Of a stretch of DNA of 64,000 bases, positions 50,778 to 59,591 are shown piece after piece; within the stretch, counting starts at the first letter, position 1, and each line of letters opens with the position of its first letter. The stretch is from NCBI RefSeq assembly GCF_040105385.1, contig NZ_JBEDNQ010000004.1, positions 186,001-250,000 on the forward strand, written 5' to 3'. The DNA is from Pseudonocardia nematodicida. Lineage in GTDB: Bacteria > Actinomycetota > Actinomycetes > Mycobacteriales > Pseudonocardiaceae. Both the position numbers and the translations under genes were made by a program. The notes beneath the pieces are model-generated. The model had not been told where the DNA came from, ran no database searches, and saw only the letters and a program-made list of their open reading frames with translations.

Positions 50778-52160
50778 TCAGACCTGGGCGAACTGCTCGG
50801 TGTGCACCCGCTCGTCCGGCACGCCGAGCGAGGCGAGGGTGTCCAGCACGTCGCCGACCAGCCGCGGGTTCCCGCAGATGAAGTAGTCGAGCCGCACCCG
50901 GGGGGTGTCGAGATCGGTCAGGACGGCGGCGAGCAATGCGGTGTCGATCGGCCCGGTCGCACCGCCCCAGTCCGAAGACGGCGTCCGCAGCACCTCGGTG
51001 ACCTCGAGGTCGAGCATGGTGCGCAGGTGCTCGAGCTCGGACCGGAACAGCAGGTCGGCGCGGTCCCGGGCGTGCACCACCAGCCGGTAGGGACGCCGGT
51101 CGCCGCGGTCCGCCGCGGTGCGCAGCATGCTCATCATCGGCGTGATCCCGACCCCGCCGGCGATCAGCACGAGCCCGGTCGAGGGGACCGCGTCCGGGGT
51201 GAAGGACCCGTACGGGCCGTCCACCCAGACCGGGTCGCCGCGCTGCAGCTCGCGCAGCCGGGACACGTAGTCACCGGTGTGCCGGACGGTGAACTCGATC
51301 CGGCCGCCGTCCTCGGCGCTGGAGGCGATCGTGAACGGGTGCTCCTCGACCGACATGCGCTCGGTGCGCAGCCAGGCGAACTGACCGGGCCGGAACCACG
51401 GACCGGAGTGCCGGCCCCGGCGGACCAGCACCAGGGTGGAGACGGTCTCGCTCTCCGGGCGCACGACGTGCACCCGGTACTCGCCGCTCTCGGACAGGCC
51501 CCGCCCGCCCCAGCGCAGCCCGAGCACGACCAGCAGCAGCAGGCCGAGCACGGTGAGCACCGGGCCCATGACGGCGTCGGTGACCAGGTTGTTCAGCCAG
51601 AACACGTGCAGCACGGATCCGCCGAGCACCAGCGCGGCGAGGCTCAGGTGCAGCCACCGCCAGAGCTCGTGCGACGCGCCCTTGCGGACCCCCCGGGTCG
51701 CGAGCACGAGCAGCACCCCGATCGCGACGGTCCCGATCGTCGCGGCCTGCCCTCGGGCGGGGGCGACGCCGGGGACCAGCAGCCACACCCGCGCCGGATC
51801 GGCGGCGACGACGACGGCCAGGTGCAGCGCGACCAGCGCCCCGGCCAGCATCCCGAGCCTGCGGTGCAGGCCGAGCAGCGTCTCCAGTCCGAGCGCGCGG
51901 GACAGCCCGCGTACCCGGGACGGGAGCACCGCCACGACGACCATCGCGGACAGCGCCAGCAGACCGGTGACCACGGACAGGTGGTGGCCCAGCGGTTGCG
52001 GCTCGGAGCGCAGCATCCAGATCAGCGACGGGCCGACCAGCACCGTGACGAGCACGGAGTGCCAGATCAGCCGGGCGCGACGGTGCGCCAGCCAGGCGTC
52101 GGCTGCCGGCGCCTCGCGCCGGACCGGTGCGGTGACCGGATGCAGGGCCGCGCGGGTCAC
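50778..52160 (-). CDS. NOX/ferric-reductase-like transmembrane flavocytochrome
   Basis: 460 aa. The N-terminal half has about six membrane helices with two His pairs, His99/His113 and His171/His185, each 14 apart, the arrangement that holds two stacked b-haems in NADPH oxidases and ferric reductases. The C-terminal half is a flavin reductase: HPFTIASS (274-281) for FAD, GGVGITPMMSML (335-346) for NAD(P) and YFICGNP near the end. It would pass cytosolic NAD(P)H electrons across the membrane. GTG start, with no clear Shine-Dalgarno and a hairpin just upstream. Heads the operon. Confidence 0.92.
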   Translation of the reverse strand: MTRAALHPVTAPVRREAPAADAWLAHRRARLIWHSVLVTVLVGPSLIWMLRSEPQPLGHHLSVVTGLLALSAMVVVAVLPSRVRGLSRALGLETLLGLHRRLGMLAGALVALHLAVVVAADPARVWLLVPGVAPARGQAATIGTVAIGVLLVLATRGVRKGASHELWRWLHLSLAALVLGGSVLHVFWLNNLVTDAVMGPVLTVLGLLLLVVLGLRWGGRGLSESGEYRVHVVRPESETVSTLVLVRRGRHSGPWFRPGQFAWLRTERMSVEEHPFTIASSAEDGGRIEFTVRHTGDYVSRLRELQRGDPVWVDGPYGSFTPDAVPSTGLVLIAGGVGITPMMSMLRTAADRGDRRPYRLVVHARDRADLLFRSELEHLRTMLDLEVTEVLRTPSSDWGGATGPIDTALLAAVLTDLDTPRVRLDYFICGNPRLVGDVLDTLASLGVPDERVHTEQFAQV

Positions 52161-52165
52161 CGCTC

Positions 52166-52183
52166 GCCGGGCCGAGGCCCGGC
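52166..52183 (-). promoter_or_regulatory. Hairpin directly upstream of the flavocytochrome start
   Basis: GCCGGGCC and GGCCCGGC form a perfect 8-bp stem around two bases, ending 5 nt before the GTG start. It occupies the place where the ribosome site should be, so it may limit translation of the operon or mark a misjudged start. Confidence 0.45.
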
Positions 52184-52763
52184 GGGATCGGTGTGACGCG
52201 GTACGGTCGGGCGGACGCCGGGGGCGCGTCCGCGCAGCACGGGACGGATCATGGGATCACTTCCGGGTCGGGAGCGGGCCGGGTGGGGAGTCCCGGCCGT
52301 CGCCCGCGGCTCGATTGGGGAGCGGTCCGCAGCGCGACGGGATCGACCTTAGGAACCCTCCGCCCCCGAGGTTGCTTTCCTGAGAGTCATCACCGCCGGT
52401 CGGCTTCCGGATCGCGCCAAACGGGCCCGGATCACTCCGAGTGGAGTACACCGCGGCGTCCGGTCACCCGCTCCGGTCTCAGGCTTCGACCGCTCGACGC
52501 CGGTCGGCCCGCTCGGTCGCCGTGGACGGTCGCCGTGGACGGGCGGCTCGCACGGCCGCGCCCGCGCACACCGCCGATCGGCGGAGACGGCCCCCACAGC
52601 ACGACCGGTGATCTCCGGCGGCCCACCGGCGACCGAGCCGGCACCCGCCCCCGGACGATCACCGGCCGCCCCTGACCCGGCAGCCCGGCGGCCCGGCTCC
52701 GGCCCGACTCGGACGCCCCGGCCCCGGCCCGGCGGCCCGGCTCCGGCGGCCCGGCCCGGCGGC

Positions 52764-52830
52764 CGATGATCGCCGAAACAGTTCCGGCCGGTGCCACGGA
52801 TGGCACCGGCCGGAACCCGGATGACGATCG
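52764..52830. repeat. R1-family inverted repeat, copy D, with perfect 16-bp stem
   Basis: GTTCCGGCCGGTGCCA (52781-52796) and TGGCACCGGCCGGAAC (52801-52816) pair perfectly around CGGA. Outer marks CGATGATCG and GACGATCG flank it. It follows the trpA stop by about 20 bp and is the strongest terminator-like hairpin in the window, again without a T-run. Confidence 0.8.
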
Positions 52831-52838
52831 AGCGCGTG

Positions 52839-53633
52839 TCAGGCCGGAGCCGGAGCCCCCGCCCGGACACCCTCGGACAGGTCCGCCGCCAGCTCGCGCA
52901 CGGCGACCGGCCCACCGGCTTCGAGGGCCTGCACGAAGGCGGTGCCGACGATGACGCCGTCGGCGTAGGACGCGACGTCCGCGGCCTGCTCGGCGGTCCG
53001 CACGCCCAGCCCGACGCACACCGGCAGCTCGCCGGAGAACTCGCGGCAGCGGCCCACCAGCTCGCGGGCCTCGGCGCCGATCGAGCGGACGCCGGTGACC
53101 CCCATCAGCGAGGCCGCGTAGAGGAACCCGCGACCGGCGCCGACGGTCAGCCGCATCCGCTCCGGCGTGGTGGTCTGCGCGACCAGGAAGATGCGGTCCA
53201 GGTCGTGCTTCCCGGACGCGGCCAGCCAGTCCTCGGCATCGTCGGGCAGCAGGTCCGGGGTGATCAGGCCGGAGCCGCCGGCCGCGGCGAGGTCGCCGGC
53301 GAACCGCTCGATGCCGTAGCGGTCGATCAGGTTCCAGTACGTCATCACGACGGCCGGGGCGCCGGCGTCGACGACCCCGCGGACCGCGGTGAACGCGTCC
53401 CGGGAGCGGGCACCGTTGTCCAGCGCCTGCTGGGTGGCCCGCTGGATCACCGGGCCGTCCATCAGCGGGTCGGAGTACGGGAGGCCGACCTCGACGACGT
53501 CCACGCCGCCCTCGACCATCGCCCGCATGGCCTCGACCGAGCCGTCGACGTCCGGGAAGCCGACCGGCAGGTAACCGATCAGGGCCGCGCGGCCCTGCTC
53601 CCGGACCGCCGCGATGCGCTGCGCGACACTCAC
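52839..53633 (-). CDS. trpA: Tryptophan synthase alpha chain
   Basis: 264 aa TIM barrel that cleaves indole-3-glycerol phosphate to indole. Catalytic Glu48 (VVEVGLPYSDP) and Asp59 (MDGPVIQ) are present, with phosphate-binding GVRTAEQAADVASYADGVIVG (shown in part, C-terminal). The GTG start overlaps the trpB stop (GTGA), the usual coupling for the alpha2beta2 complex. R1 copy D follows its stop. Confidence 0.96.
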   Translation of the reverse strand: MSVAQRIAAVREQGRAALIGYLPVGFPDVDGSVEAMRAMVEGGVDVVEVGLPYSDPLMDGPVIQRATQQALDNGARSRDAFTAVRGVVDAGAPAVVMTYWNLIDRYGIERFAGDLAAAGGSGLITPDLLPDDAEDWLAASGKHDLDRIFLVAQTTTPERMRLTVGAGRGFLYAASLMGVTGVRSIGAEARELVGRCREFSGELPVCVGLGVRTAEQAADVASYADGVIVGTAFVQALEAGGPVAVRELAADLSEGVRAGAPAPA

Positions 53634-54916
53634 TGCTCCACCCCCGCGCCGGTTCCGACGGTCTCGTCGGTGACGGCCTCGCCGTCGTCATCGATCAGGT
53701 CGAAATACCGCGCGGCGGTGTCCACGTCCTTGTCGCCGCGGCCGGACAGGTTCACCAGCAGCACGGCACCGGGGCCGAGCCGGCGGCCCTCGCGCAGCGC
53801 CCCGGCCAGCGCGTGCGCGCTCTCGATCGCCGGGATGATGCCCTCGGTGCGGCAGAGCAGCCGGAAGGCCTGCATCGCCTCGTCGTCGGTGACCGACTCG
53901 TAGCGGGCGCGGTGGATGTCGTGCAGCCAGGAGTGCTCGGGCCCGACGCCCGGGTAGTCCAGGCCGGCCGAGATCGAGTGGCTCTCCCGGGTCTGGCCGT
54001 CCTCGTCCTGCAGGATGAAGCTGCGCGAGCCGTGCAGCACGCCGACGTCGCCGCCGCCGATCGAGGACGCGTGCCGCGGGGTCTCGACGCCGTCGCCACC
54101 GGCCTCGAAGCCGACCAGCTCGACCCCGGCGTCGTCGAGGAACGCGTGGAAGATGCCCATCGCGTTCGAGCCGCCGCCCACGCACGCCCCGACCAGGTCC
54201 GGCAGCCGCCCGATCAGGTCCTGGACCTGCTGCCGGGCCTCCACGCCGATGATCCGCTGGAAGTCCCGGACCATCGCCGGGAACGGGTGCGGCCCGGCGA
54301 CCGAGCCGATCAGGTAGTGGGTGTCGACCACGTTGGTCACCCAGTCGCGCATGGCCTCGTTCATCGCGTCCTTGAGGGTGCGCGACCCCGAGGCGACCGG
54401 GCGGACCTCGGCGCCGAGCAGCCGCATCCGGGCCACGTTCAGCGCCTGCCGCTCGGTGTCGACCTGTCCCATGTAGACGACGCACTCGAGACCGAGCAGC
54501 GCGGCCGCGGTGGCCGAGGCGACACCGTGCTGGCCGGCGCCGGTCTCGGCGATCACCCGGGTCTTGCCCATCCGCTTGGTGAGCAGCGCCTGGCCCAGCA
54601 CGTTGTTGATCTTGTGCGAGCCGGTGTGGTTCAGGTCCTCGCGCTTGAGCAGGACCCGTGCGCCCCCGGCGTGCTCGGCGAACCGGGGCGCCTCGGTGAT
54701 CAGGCTCGGGCGGCCGGAGTAGGTGCGGTGCAGCTCGGCGAGCTCGGCCTGGAAGGCCTCGTCGGTCATCGCCGAGTGGTAGGCCTGCTCCAGCTCGTCC
54801 AGCGCGGCGACCAGCGCCTCCGGGACGTAGCGGCCGCCGAAGCGGCCGAAGTACGGGCCGGTCTGCTCGACCAGCCGCGCCGTGTCCCCGGCCGGGGGGA
54901 GGGCGGTGTCGGTCAC
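53630..54916 (-). CDS. trpB: Tryptophan synthase beta chain
   Basis: 428 aa PLP enzyme that joins indole and serine. The N-terminus GPYFGRFGGRYVPEAL, PLP Lys102 (LNHTGSHKINN), GAGQHGVA and the phosphate loop CVGGGSNAMGIF are complete. GTG start with AGGAG 6 nt upstream. Upstream on the same strand is an MFS gene ended by an R2 hairpin, not trpC; so trpBA has its own promoter, in the 54917-55055 gap, where I saw no leader peptide with Trp codons. Confidence 0.97.
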   Translation of the reverse strand: MTDTALPPAGDTARLVEQTGPYFGRFGGRYVPEALVAALDELEQAYHSAMTDEAFQAELAELHRTYSGRPSLITEAPRFAEHAGGARVLLKREDLNHTGSHKINNVLGQALLTKRMGKTRVIAETGAGQHGVASATAAALLGLECVVYMGQVDTERQALNVARMRLLGAEVRPVASGSRTLKDAMNEAMRDWVTNVVDTHYLIGSVAGPHPFPAMVRDFQRIIGVEARQQVQDLIGRLPDLVGACVGGGSNAMGIFHAFLDDAGVELVGFEAGGDGVETPRHASSIGGGDVGVLHGSRSFILQDEDGQTRESHSISAGLDYPGVGPEHSWLHDIHRARYESVTDDEAMQAFRLLCRTEGIIPAIESAHALAGALREGRRLGPGAVLLVNLSGRGDKDVDTAARYFDLIDDDGEAVTDETVGTGAGVEQ

Positions 54917-55055
54917 GGGAACTCCTGACGGTCTGCGGTGCCGCGGACTCCGGGCACGACCGGCCCCCGCGACGGCGACGGCACACCGGCGCGGCGGCCG
55001 TTCGTCGACTGCCGGGCTCCGCCACTCGGGTGCGGGTGCGACGGTACTCCCAGCC

Positions 55056-55101
55056 CTCGTGAGCGGTCATCGCGGTCCTGACCGCGACAACCACTCACGA
55101 G
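55056..55101. terminator. R2-family inverted repeat (copy c)
   Basis: 22-nt arms at 55056-55077 and 55080-55101 pair with three mismatches; they contain CTCGTGAG and AACCACTCACGAG. The right arm is identical over its core to copy b at 44 kb. It begins 10 bp after the MFS gene stop on the minus strand and so would insulate that gene from trpB. Confidence 0.75.
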
Positions 55102-55111
55102 CGCGGAGCGC

Positions 55112-56350
55112 CTACACGAAGCGGGGGCGTCCGGCGGCCCAGCCCAGGGCCATCTCCGCGACGATCACGGCGGCGAGCAGCATCAGCGACGCCGTCCAGC
55201 CGCCGGTGGCGCCGTAGAGGATCCCGAACAGGAACGGCCCACCCGCGCCGAGCAGGTAGCCGAAGCCCTGCGCCATCGCCGACAGGTCGGTCGTCTCGGA
55301 CACCTCCCGGGTCCGCAGCGCGATCACGCCCAGCCCCAGCGGGAACACGCCCATGCCGACGCCGAGCAGCACCGACCAGAGCCAGGGTGCCGCGGCCGGG
55401 GCCACCGCGAGGCCGAGGACGGCGACCAGCGAACAGCAGGCCAGACCGACGATCCAGCCCGACTGCGACTTCTGCCGCAGCGCGATCGGGGGGACGACGA
55501 AGCTCAGCGGGATACCGATCAGGCTGATCAGCGCCAGCATCAGGCCGGCGTCGGTACGGGAGACGCCCTCGGAGAACAGCAGCTCGGAGAGCCAGCCCAT
55601 CGCCACGTAGGCGACGCAGGCCTGCAGCCCGAAGAACGCGGTGACGACCCAGGCCAGCGGCCGGCGCAGCATCGACCGCCGGGTGCCCGCGGTCGCGACC
55701 ACCGGGCCCCGGTCCTCGCCGTGCCGGGCACCGAGCAGCCAGACGACCAGCGCCGCGGCGGAGAGCACCGCCCAGGCACCGACCGCGCCGCGCCAGCCGC
55801 CGAGCAGCTGCTCCATCGGCGGCGTCAGCGCCGCACCGATCCCGCCGCCGGCCGCGAGCCCCGCGGTGTAGATGCCGGTGATCCGGCCGATGGCGTGCGG
55901 GAACGACTCCTTGACCACCGCGGGGATGAGCACGTTGCCGATCGCGATCCCCGCGGCCGCGACGAACGTCCCGCCGAGCACGACCCAGGGGCCGTCCACG
56001 ATCCGGAGCACGAGACCGGCGGTGAGCACGGCCAGGGCCAGCGCGATGGCCCGCCCGGCGCCGAGCCGTCGGCCCAGCCAGGGCGCGGCGATGGCCGCCA
56101 GCCCGAAGCAGACCGTCGGGACGGCGGTGAGCACGCTGATCCAGGCGGTCGAGGCGCCGAGATCGTCCCGGACCTCGCCGAGCACGGATGCCATGCTGGT
56201 GACGGCCGGGCGCAGGTTGGTCGCGGCCAGCGCGACGCCGACGACGAGCAGTGGCGTCGCGATCAGCGCGGCCCGCCGCCGGCGCCCCCGGGTGCCCGCC
56301 GGTCCGGTGGTGATCTCCTCCGCGTCGGTCCGCTGATCAGCAATGCTCAC
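55112..56350 (-). CDS. MFS transporter, CynX/NimT (cyanate/nitroimidazole) family
   Basis: 412 aa, 12 membrane segments. ALAATNLRPAVTSMASVLGE is the family entry motif of CynX/YeaN-like carriers; PTVCFGLAAIAAPWLGRRLG and GLQACVAYVAMGWLSELL follow. Substrates reported in the family include cyanate and 2-nitroimidazole. GTG start; divergent from the GntR regulator across 49 bp, an arrangement typical of a regulator and its exporter. Confidence 0.9.
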   Translation of the reverse strand: MSIADQRTDAEEITTGPAGTRGRRRRAALIATPLLVVGVALAATNLRPAVTSMASVLGEVRDDLGASTAWISVLTAVPTVCFGLAAIAAPWLGRRLGAGRAIALALAVLTAGLVLRIVDGPWVVLGGTFVAAAGIAIGNVLIPAVVKESFPHAIGRITGIYTAGLAAGGGIGAALTPPMEQLLGGWRGAVGAWAVLSAAALVVWLLGARHGEDRGPVVATAGTRRSMLRRPLAWVVTAFFGLQACVAYVAMGWLSELLFSEGVSRTDAGLMLALISLIGIPLSFVVPPIALRQKSQSGWIVGLACCSLVAVLGLAVAPAAAPWLWSVLLGVGMGVFPLGLGVIALRTREVSETTDLSAMAQGFGYLLGAGGPFLFGILYGATGGWTASLMLLAAVIVAEMALGWAAGRPRFV

Positions 56351-56399
56351 GAAACAGTATTGTTACAGACGTAGGATGTTCGGATGGAAGGATGATCCG

Positions 56400-57113
56400 G
56401 TGCCTCTGGTCACAACACGACGCGGCGGCCTGGTCGACCAGGTGATCGCCCAGCTCCGGGACGCCATCTCCTCCGGCGAGTGGCCGGTCGGCCACCGCAT
56501 CCCGCCGGAGGCGGAGCTGAGCGCGACCCTCGACGTCGGGCGCAACACCGTCCGGGAGGCCGTGCGGGCCCTCGCACACGGCGGGCTGCTGGAGGTCCGG
56601 CAGGGCGACGGCACCTACGTGCGCGCGACCACCGAGCTGTCCGGAGCCCTGCGCGCGCTGTGCGGGGCCGAGCTCCGCGAGGTCCTGGAGGTGCGGCGCA
56701 CGCTCGAGGTGGAGGCCGCGCGGCTCGCCGCCACCCGTCGCACGGACGCCGACGTGGCCGCGCTGCGGGCGGCACTCGCCGAGCGGGACGCCGCCGTGGC
56801 CGACGCCGCGACCGTGGCCCCGCACGAGGGCGGGCCGGCCGGGACCGCTGCGATGGAGCGGGCAGCCCGGGCCGACACCGACTTCCACCTCGCGGTCGTC
56901 GGGTGCGCGGGCAACGGGCTGCTCACCGAGCTCTACCGCGGCGTCGTGGAGGCGGTGGCCGGCAGCGTCGCCGCGACCATGCCGGACACGGTGGGCACCG
57001 ACCGGGACGTCTCGCACGACGGTCTGGTCGAGGCGATCGCCGACGGTGACGTCGAGCGAGCCGCCCGCGAGGCCGGCGACTTCCTCGAGCGGCTGATCGC
57101 CGAACGCGGCTGA
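56400..57113 (+). CDS. GntR/FadR-type transcriptional regulator
   Basis: 237 aa. N-terminal winged helix: LVDQVIAQLRDAISSGEWPVG, IPPEAELSATLDVGRNTVRE and GLLEVRQGDGTYVR. The C-terminal FCD helical domain (about 90-235) has Asp/His positions in DTDFHLAVVGCAGN and VSHDGLVEAIADGD suited to a metal and an acidic effector. The GTG at 56400 with AAGGA upstream is preferred; the frame is open to 56343. The AT-rich gap to the divergent MFS gene contains TGTTACA (56361-56367), a candidate half of the operator. Confidence 0.9.
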   Translation: MPLVTTRRGGLVDQVIAQLRDAISSGEWPVGHRIPPEAELSATLDVGRNTVREAVRALAHGGLLEVRQGDGTYVRATTELSGALRALCGAELREVLEVRRTLEVEAARLAATRRTDADVAALRAALAERDAAVADAATVAPHEGGPAGTAAMERAARADTDFHLAVVGCAGNGLLTELYRGVVEAVAGSVAATMPDTVGTDRDVSHDGLVEAIADGDVERAAREAGDFLERLIAERG

Positions 57114-57313
57114 TCGCCGAACGCGGCCGGTCGCCGGACGCCGGCGCCCCCGGACGGCAGCCGCCCGTCGCCGGTGTCCGCCCCGCTCGTCGCTCGTGCC
57201 GTCCCACCCGCCGCGGTCCGGCGGCCACGCCCGGCAGCGGCGCCGGACCCGGGTTAGCCTCCCTCGCCGGAGAGGATCTCCGTCCCCCGACGATCCACGA
57301 GGAGTGCTCCGGC

Positions 57314-57907
57314 GTGCTCAAGGGCTTCAAGGAATTCCTGCTGCGCGGGAACGTGATCGACCTGGCCGTGGCGGTCGTCATCGGCGCGGCGTTCACCGCC
57401 GTGGTGACGTCGTTCACCCGGTCGTTCCTGGAGCCGCTGCTCCGGTTGTTCTCCGGTGGGACCGACGCGATCCCGCCCGGCACGATCCCGCTCACCGACG
57501 CGGTGCAGCTCGACTACGCGAGCTTCCTCAACGCGATCATCACCTTCCTCATCACCGCTGCGGTGATCTACTTCCTGGTCGTCTTCCCGATGAAGTGGCT
57601 GCAGGAGCGCCGGATCCTGGGCAAGGAGGAAGAGGTCCCGCCGACCGACTCCGAGCTGCTCACCGAGATCCGCGACCTGCTGCGCGCGCAGGCCGAGCGG
57701 GACGCGGCACGGTCGGCGACGCCGGGCCGTGGTCCGGGTGACCCGTTCGGGGTCCCGCCGGCACCCGGCTCGGACGCCGTCGCGCGGGTCCCGGGCGGCT
57801 ACCCCGGTGGCCACCCGGGCGGCCCCGTCCGGCAGCCGTACCCGGACACCCCGATGGGCGCCCCGGGAGGCCCCGGAGCCCCTGTCCCGCCCCGGCACGC
57901 GCGCTGA
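57314..57907 (+). CDS. mscL: Large-conductance mechanosensitive channel with Pro/Gly tail
   Basis: 197 aa. MscL core: GFKEFLLRGNVIDLAVAVVIGAAF (shown in part) as the pore helix, periplasmic loop 48-70, second helix about 72-92 (LNAIITFLITAAVIYFLVV) and the C-terminal helical bundle LLTEIRDLLRAQA. Residues 131-197 add a Pro/Gly-rich tail absent from most MscL. It releases solutes on osmotic downshock. GTG start after GAGGAG. The 200-bp gap before it (57114-57313) holds no other gene. Confidence 0.95.
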   Translation: MLKGFKEFLLRGNVIDLAVAVVIGAAFTAVVTSFTRSFLEPLLRLFSGGTDAIPPGTIPLTDAVQLDYASFLNAIITFLITAAVIYFLVVFPMKWLQERRILGKEEEVPPTDSELLTEIRDLLRAQAERDAARSATPGRGPGDPFGVPPAPGSDAVARVPGGYPGGHPGGPVRQPYPDTPMGAPGGPGAPVPPRHAR

Positions 57908-57915
57908 GACCTTCG

Positions 57916-57950
57916 GCCGGGCCGGCGGCGTGCGACCCCGCCGGCCCGGC
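57916..57950 (+). terminator. Terminator hairpin after mscL
   Basis: GCCGGGCCGGCGG (57916-57928) and CCGCCGGCCCGGC (57938-57950) form a perfect 13-bp stem with a 9-nt loop, 9 bp after the mscL stop. No T-run, as usual at this G+C content. The rest of the gap to the permease gene holds only its promoter region. Confidence 0.75.
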
Positions 57951-58074
57951 ACGGTGACACCCCGGGCCCCGGCTCGAATCCGGCACGCAACCCTTTCGGG
58001 TCGACACGGCGACATCCCCCATTCAGGATGTTCGGCGACGACGGGACACACCCGCCGCGGAGGGGATCGCTCCG

Positions 58075-59490
58075 ATGGCCGAGGCCACCGCACCGACGAC
58101 CGGTGAGGGCCAGCCCACCCTCCGCCGGGTGATGGGCCCGAAGCTGCTGCTGCTGTTCATCGTCGGCGACATCCTGGGCACCGGGATCTACGCCCTGGTC
58201 GGCCAGGTCGCCGAGGAGGTCGGCGGCGCGGCGTGGCTGCCGTTCCTGGTCGCCTTCGCGGTCGCGATGCTCACCGCGTTCTCCTACCTGGAGCTGGTGA
58301 CCAAGTACCCACAGGCCGCGGGCGCCGCGCTGTACGCACACAAGGCGTTCGGCATCCACTTCCTGACCTTCATGGTCACCTTCGTGGTGATGTGCTCGGG
58401 CATCACCTCGGCGTCGACGGCGTCGCGGGCGTTCGCGTCGAACCTCAACGAGGGCTTCGGCCTCGACCTGGGCAACGGCGGGATCGTGCTGATCGCGCTC
58501 GGCTTCATGGCGGTGGTCGCGGCGGTGAACTTCCGCGGCGTCGGCGAGAGCGTGCGGCTCAACGTCGTGCTCACCCTCGTCGAGCTCTCCGGCCTGCTGC
58601 TGGTGATCCTCGTCGGGGTGTTCGCGATCGCCGGCGGCAACGCCGACTGGTCCCGGGTGATCGCCTTCGACACACCCGAGGACAAGGGCGTGTTCCTGGC
58701 GATCACCTCGGCCACCTCGCTGGCCTTCTTCGCCATGGTCGGGTTCGAGGACTCGGTCAACATGGCCGAGGAGTGCCACGAACCACGCCGGATCTTCCCG
58801 AAGATCATGATCAGTGGCCTCACCATCACCGCCGTGATCTACGTGCTGGTCGCGATCTGCTCGGTCGCGCTGGTCCCGGTCGGCCCGCTGGCCGCGAGCG
58901 AGACCCCGCTGGTCGAGGTGGTCCGGGCCGGCGCGCCGGGCATCCCCGCCGACGTCGTGCTGCCGTTCATCTCGATGTTCGCGGTGGCCAACTCGGCCTT
59001 GATCAACATGCTGATGGCCTCCCGGCTGCTCTACGGGATGGCCAACCAGGCCGTCCTGCCCCAGCAGCTGGCCCGGGTGCACCCCTTCCGGCGCACCCCG
59101 TGGGTCGCGATCGTGTTCACCACGCTGATCTCGTTCGCGCTGATCTCCTACGTGTCGCTGGACACCGACTCCGACGTCGTCGCCGCGCTCGGCGGGACCA
59201 CCTCCCTGCTGCTGCTCGCGGTGTTCGCGATCGTCAACGTCGCGGTGCTGGTACTGCGGAAGGACCGGGTGGACGCCGACCACTTCCGTGCCCCACCCGG
59301 CCTGCCGGTCGTCGGCGCGATCACCAGCTTCTACCTGGTGCTGCCGATCTCCGGACGGGACGCGATCCAGTACGAGATCGCCGGGATGCTGCTGGTGCTC
59401 GGACTGGTGCTCTGGGGCGTGACGATCCTGCTGAACCGCCGGCTCGGGGTGCGGCGGTCGACGCTGGACCCGTCGAAGCTGGACGGGTGA
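58075..59490 (+). CDS. APC-superfamily amino acid permease
   Basis: 471 aa, 12 membrane segments. The N-terminal FIVGDILGTGIYALVG matches the unwound first helix of APC carriers, followed by FSYLELVTKYPQAAGAALY and FFAMVGFEDSVNMAEEC in helix 6. It probably imports an amino acid or amine by H+ symport; substrate unknown. ATG start. It is not obviously linked to its neighbours. Confidence 0.9.
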   Translation: MAEATAPTTGEGQPTLRRVMGPKLLLLFIVGDILGTGIYALVGQVAEEVGGAAWLPFLVAFAVAMLTAFSYLELVTKYPQAAGAALYAHKAFGIHFLTFMVTFVVMCSGITSASTASRAFASNLNEGFGLDLGNGGIVLIALGFMAVVAAVNFRGVGESVRLNVVLTLVELSGLLLVILVGVFAIAGGNADWSRVIAFDTPEDKGVFLAITSATSLAFFAMVGFEDSVNMAEECHEPRRIFPKIMISGLTITAVIYVLVAICSVALVPVGPLAASETPLVEVVRAGAPGIPADVVLPFISMFAVANSALINMLMASRLLYGMANQAVLPQQLARVHPFRRTPWVAIVFTTLISFALISYVSLDTDSDVVAALGGTTSLLLLAVFAIVNVAVLVLRKDRVDADHFRAPPGLPVVGAITSFYLVLPISGRDAIQYEIAGMLLVLGLVLWGVTILLNRRLGVRRSTLDPSKLDG

Positions 59491-59591
59491 GCCAGGTCTC
59501 CCGCCGGGTTCGTCCGGCGGGAGGCCCGATGCCCGGCCGGTGCCCGTTCGTCCGGACGACCTGCGCCGGGATCACTGCCAGCATCGACGCC

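Larger units (their letters stand above)
52161..52838. other. 678-bp gap between the redox operon and trpA
   Basis: No gene is supported here; open frames on both strands are G+C artefacts lacking ribosome sites or recognisable domains. The part nearest the operon (52161-52400) should hold its promoter; CTTAGGAACC near 52348 gives a TAAGGT on the minus strand that could be a -10 box, without a good -35. The middle is rich in short GGCCCGGC runs. R1 copy D lies at the trpA end. Confidence 0.6.

Noticed and set aside
54917..55055. trp leader peptide or attenuator before trpB
   Set aside because: No short frame with tandem Trp codons and a ribosome site was found, and the only strong hairpin is the R2 element belonging to the upstream MFS gene.
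55112..57113. CynX-like MFS gene as part of a cyanate or nitrate cluster
   Set aside because: No cyanase, carbonic anhydrase or nitrate gene is nearby; only the GntR regulator is linked.
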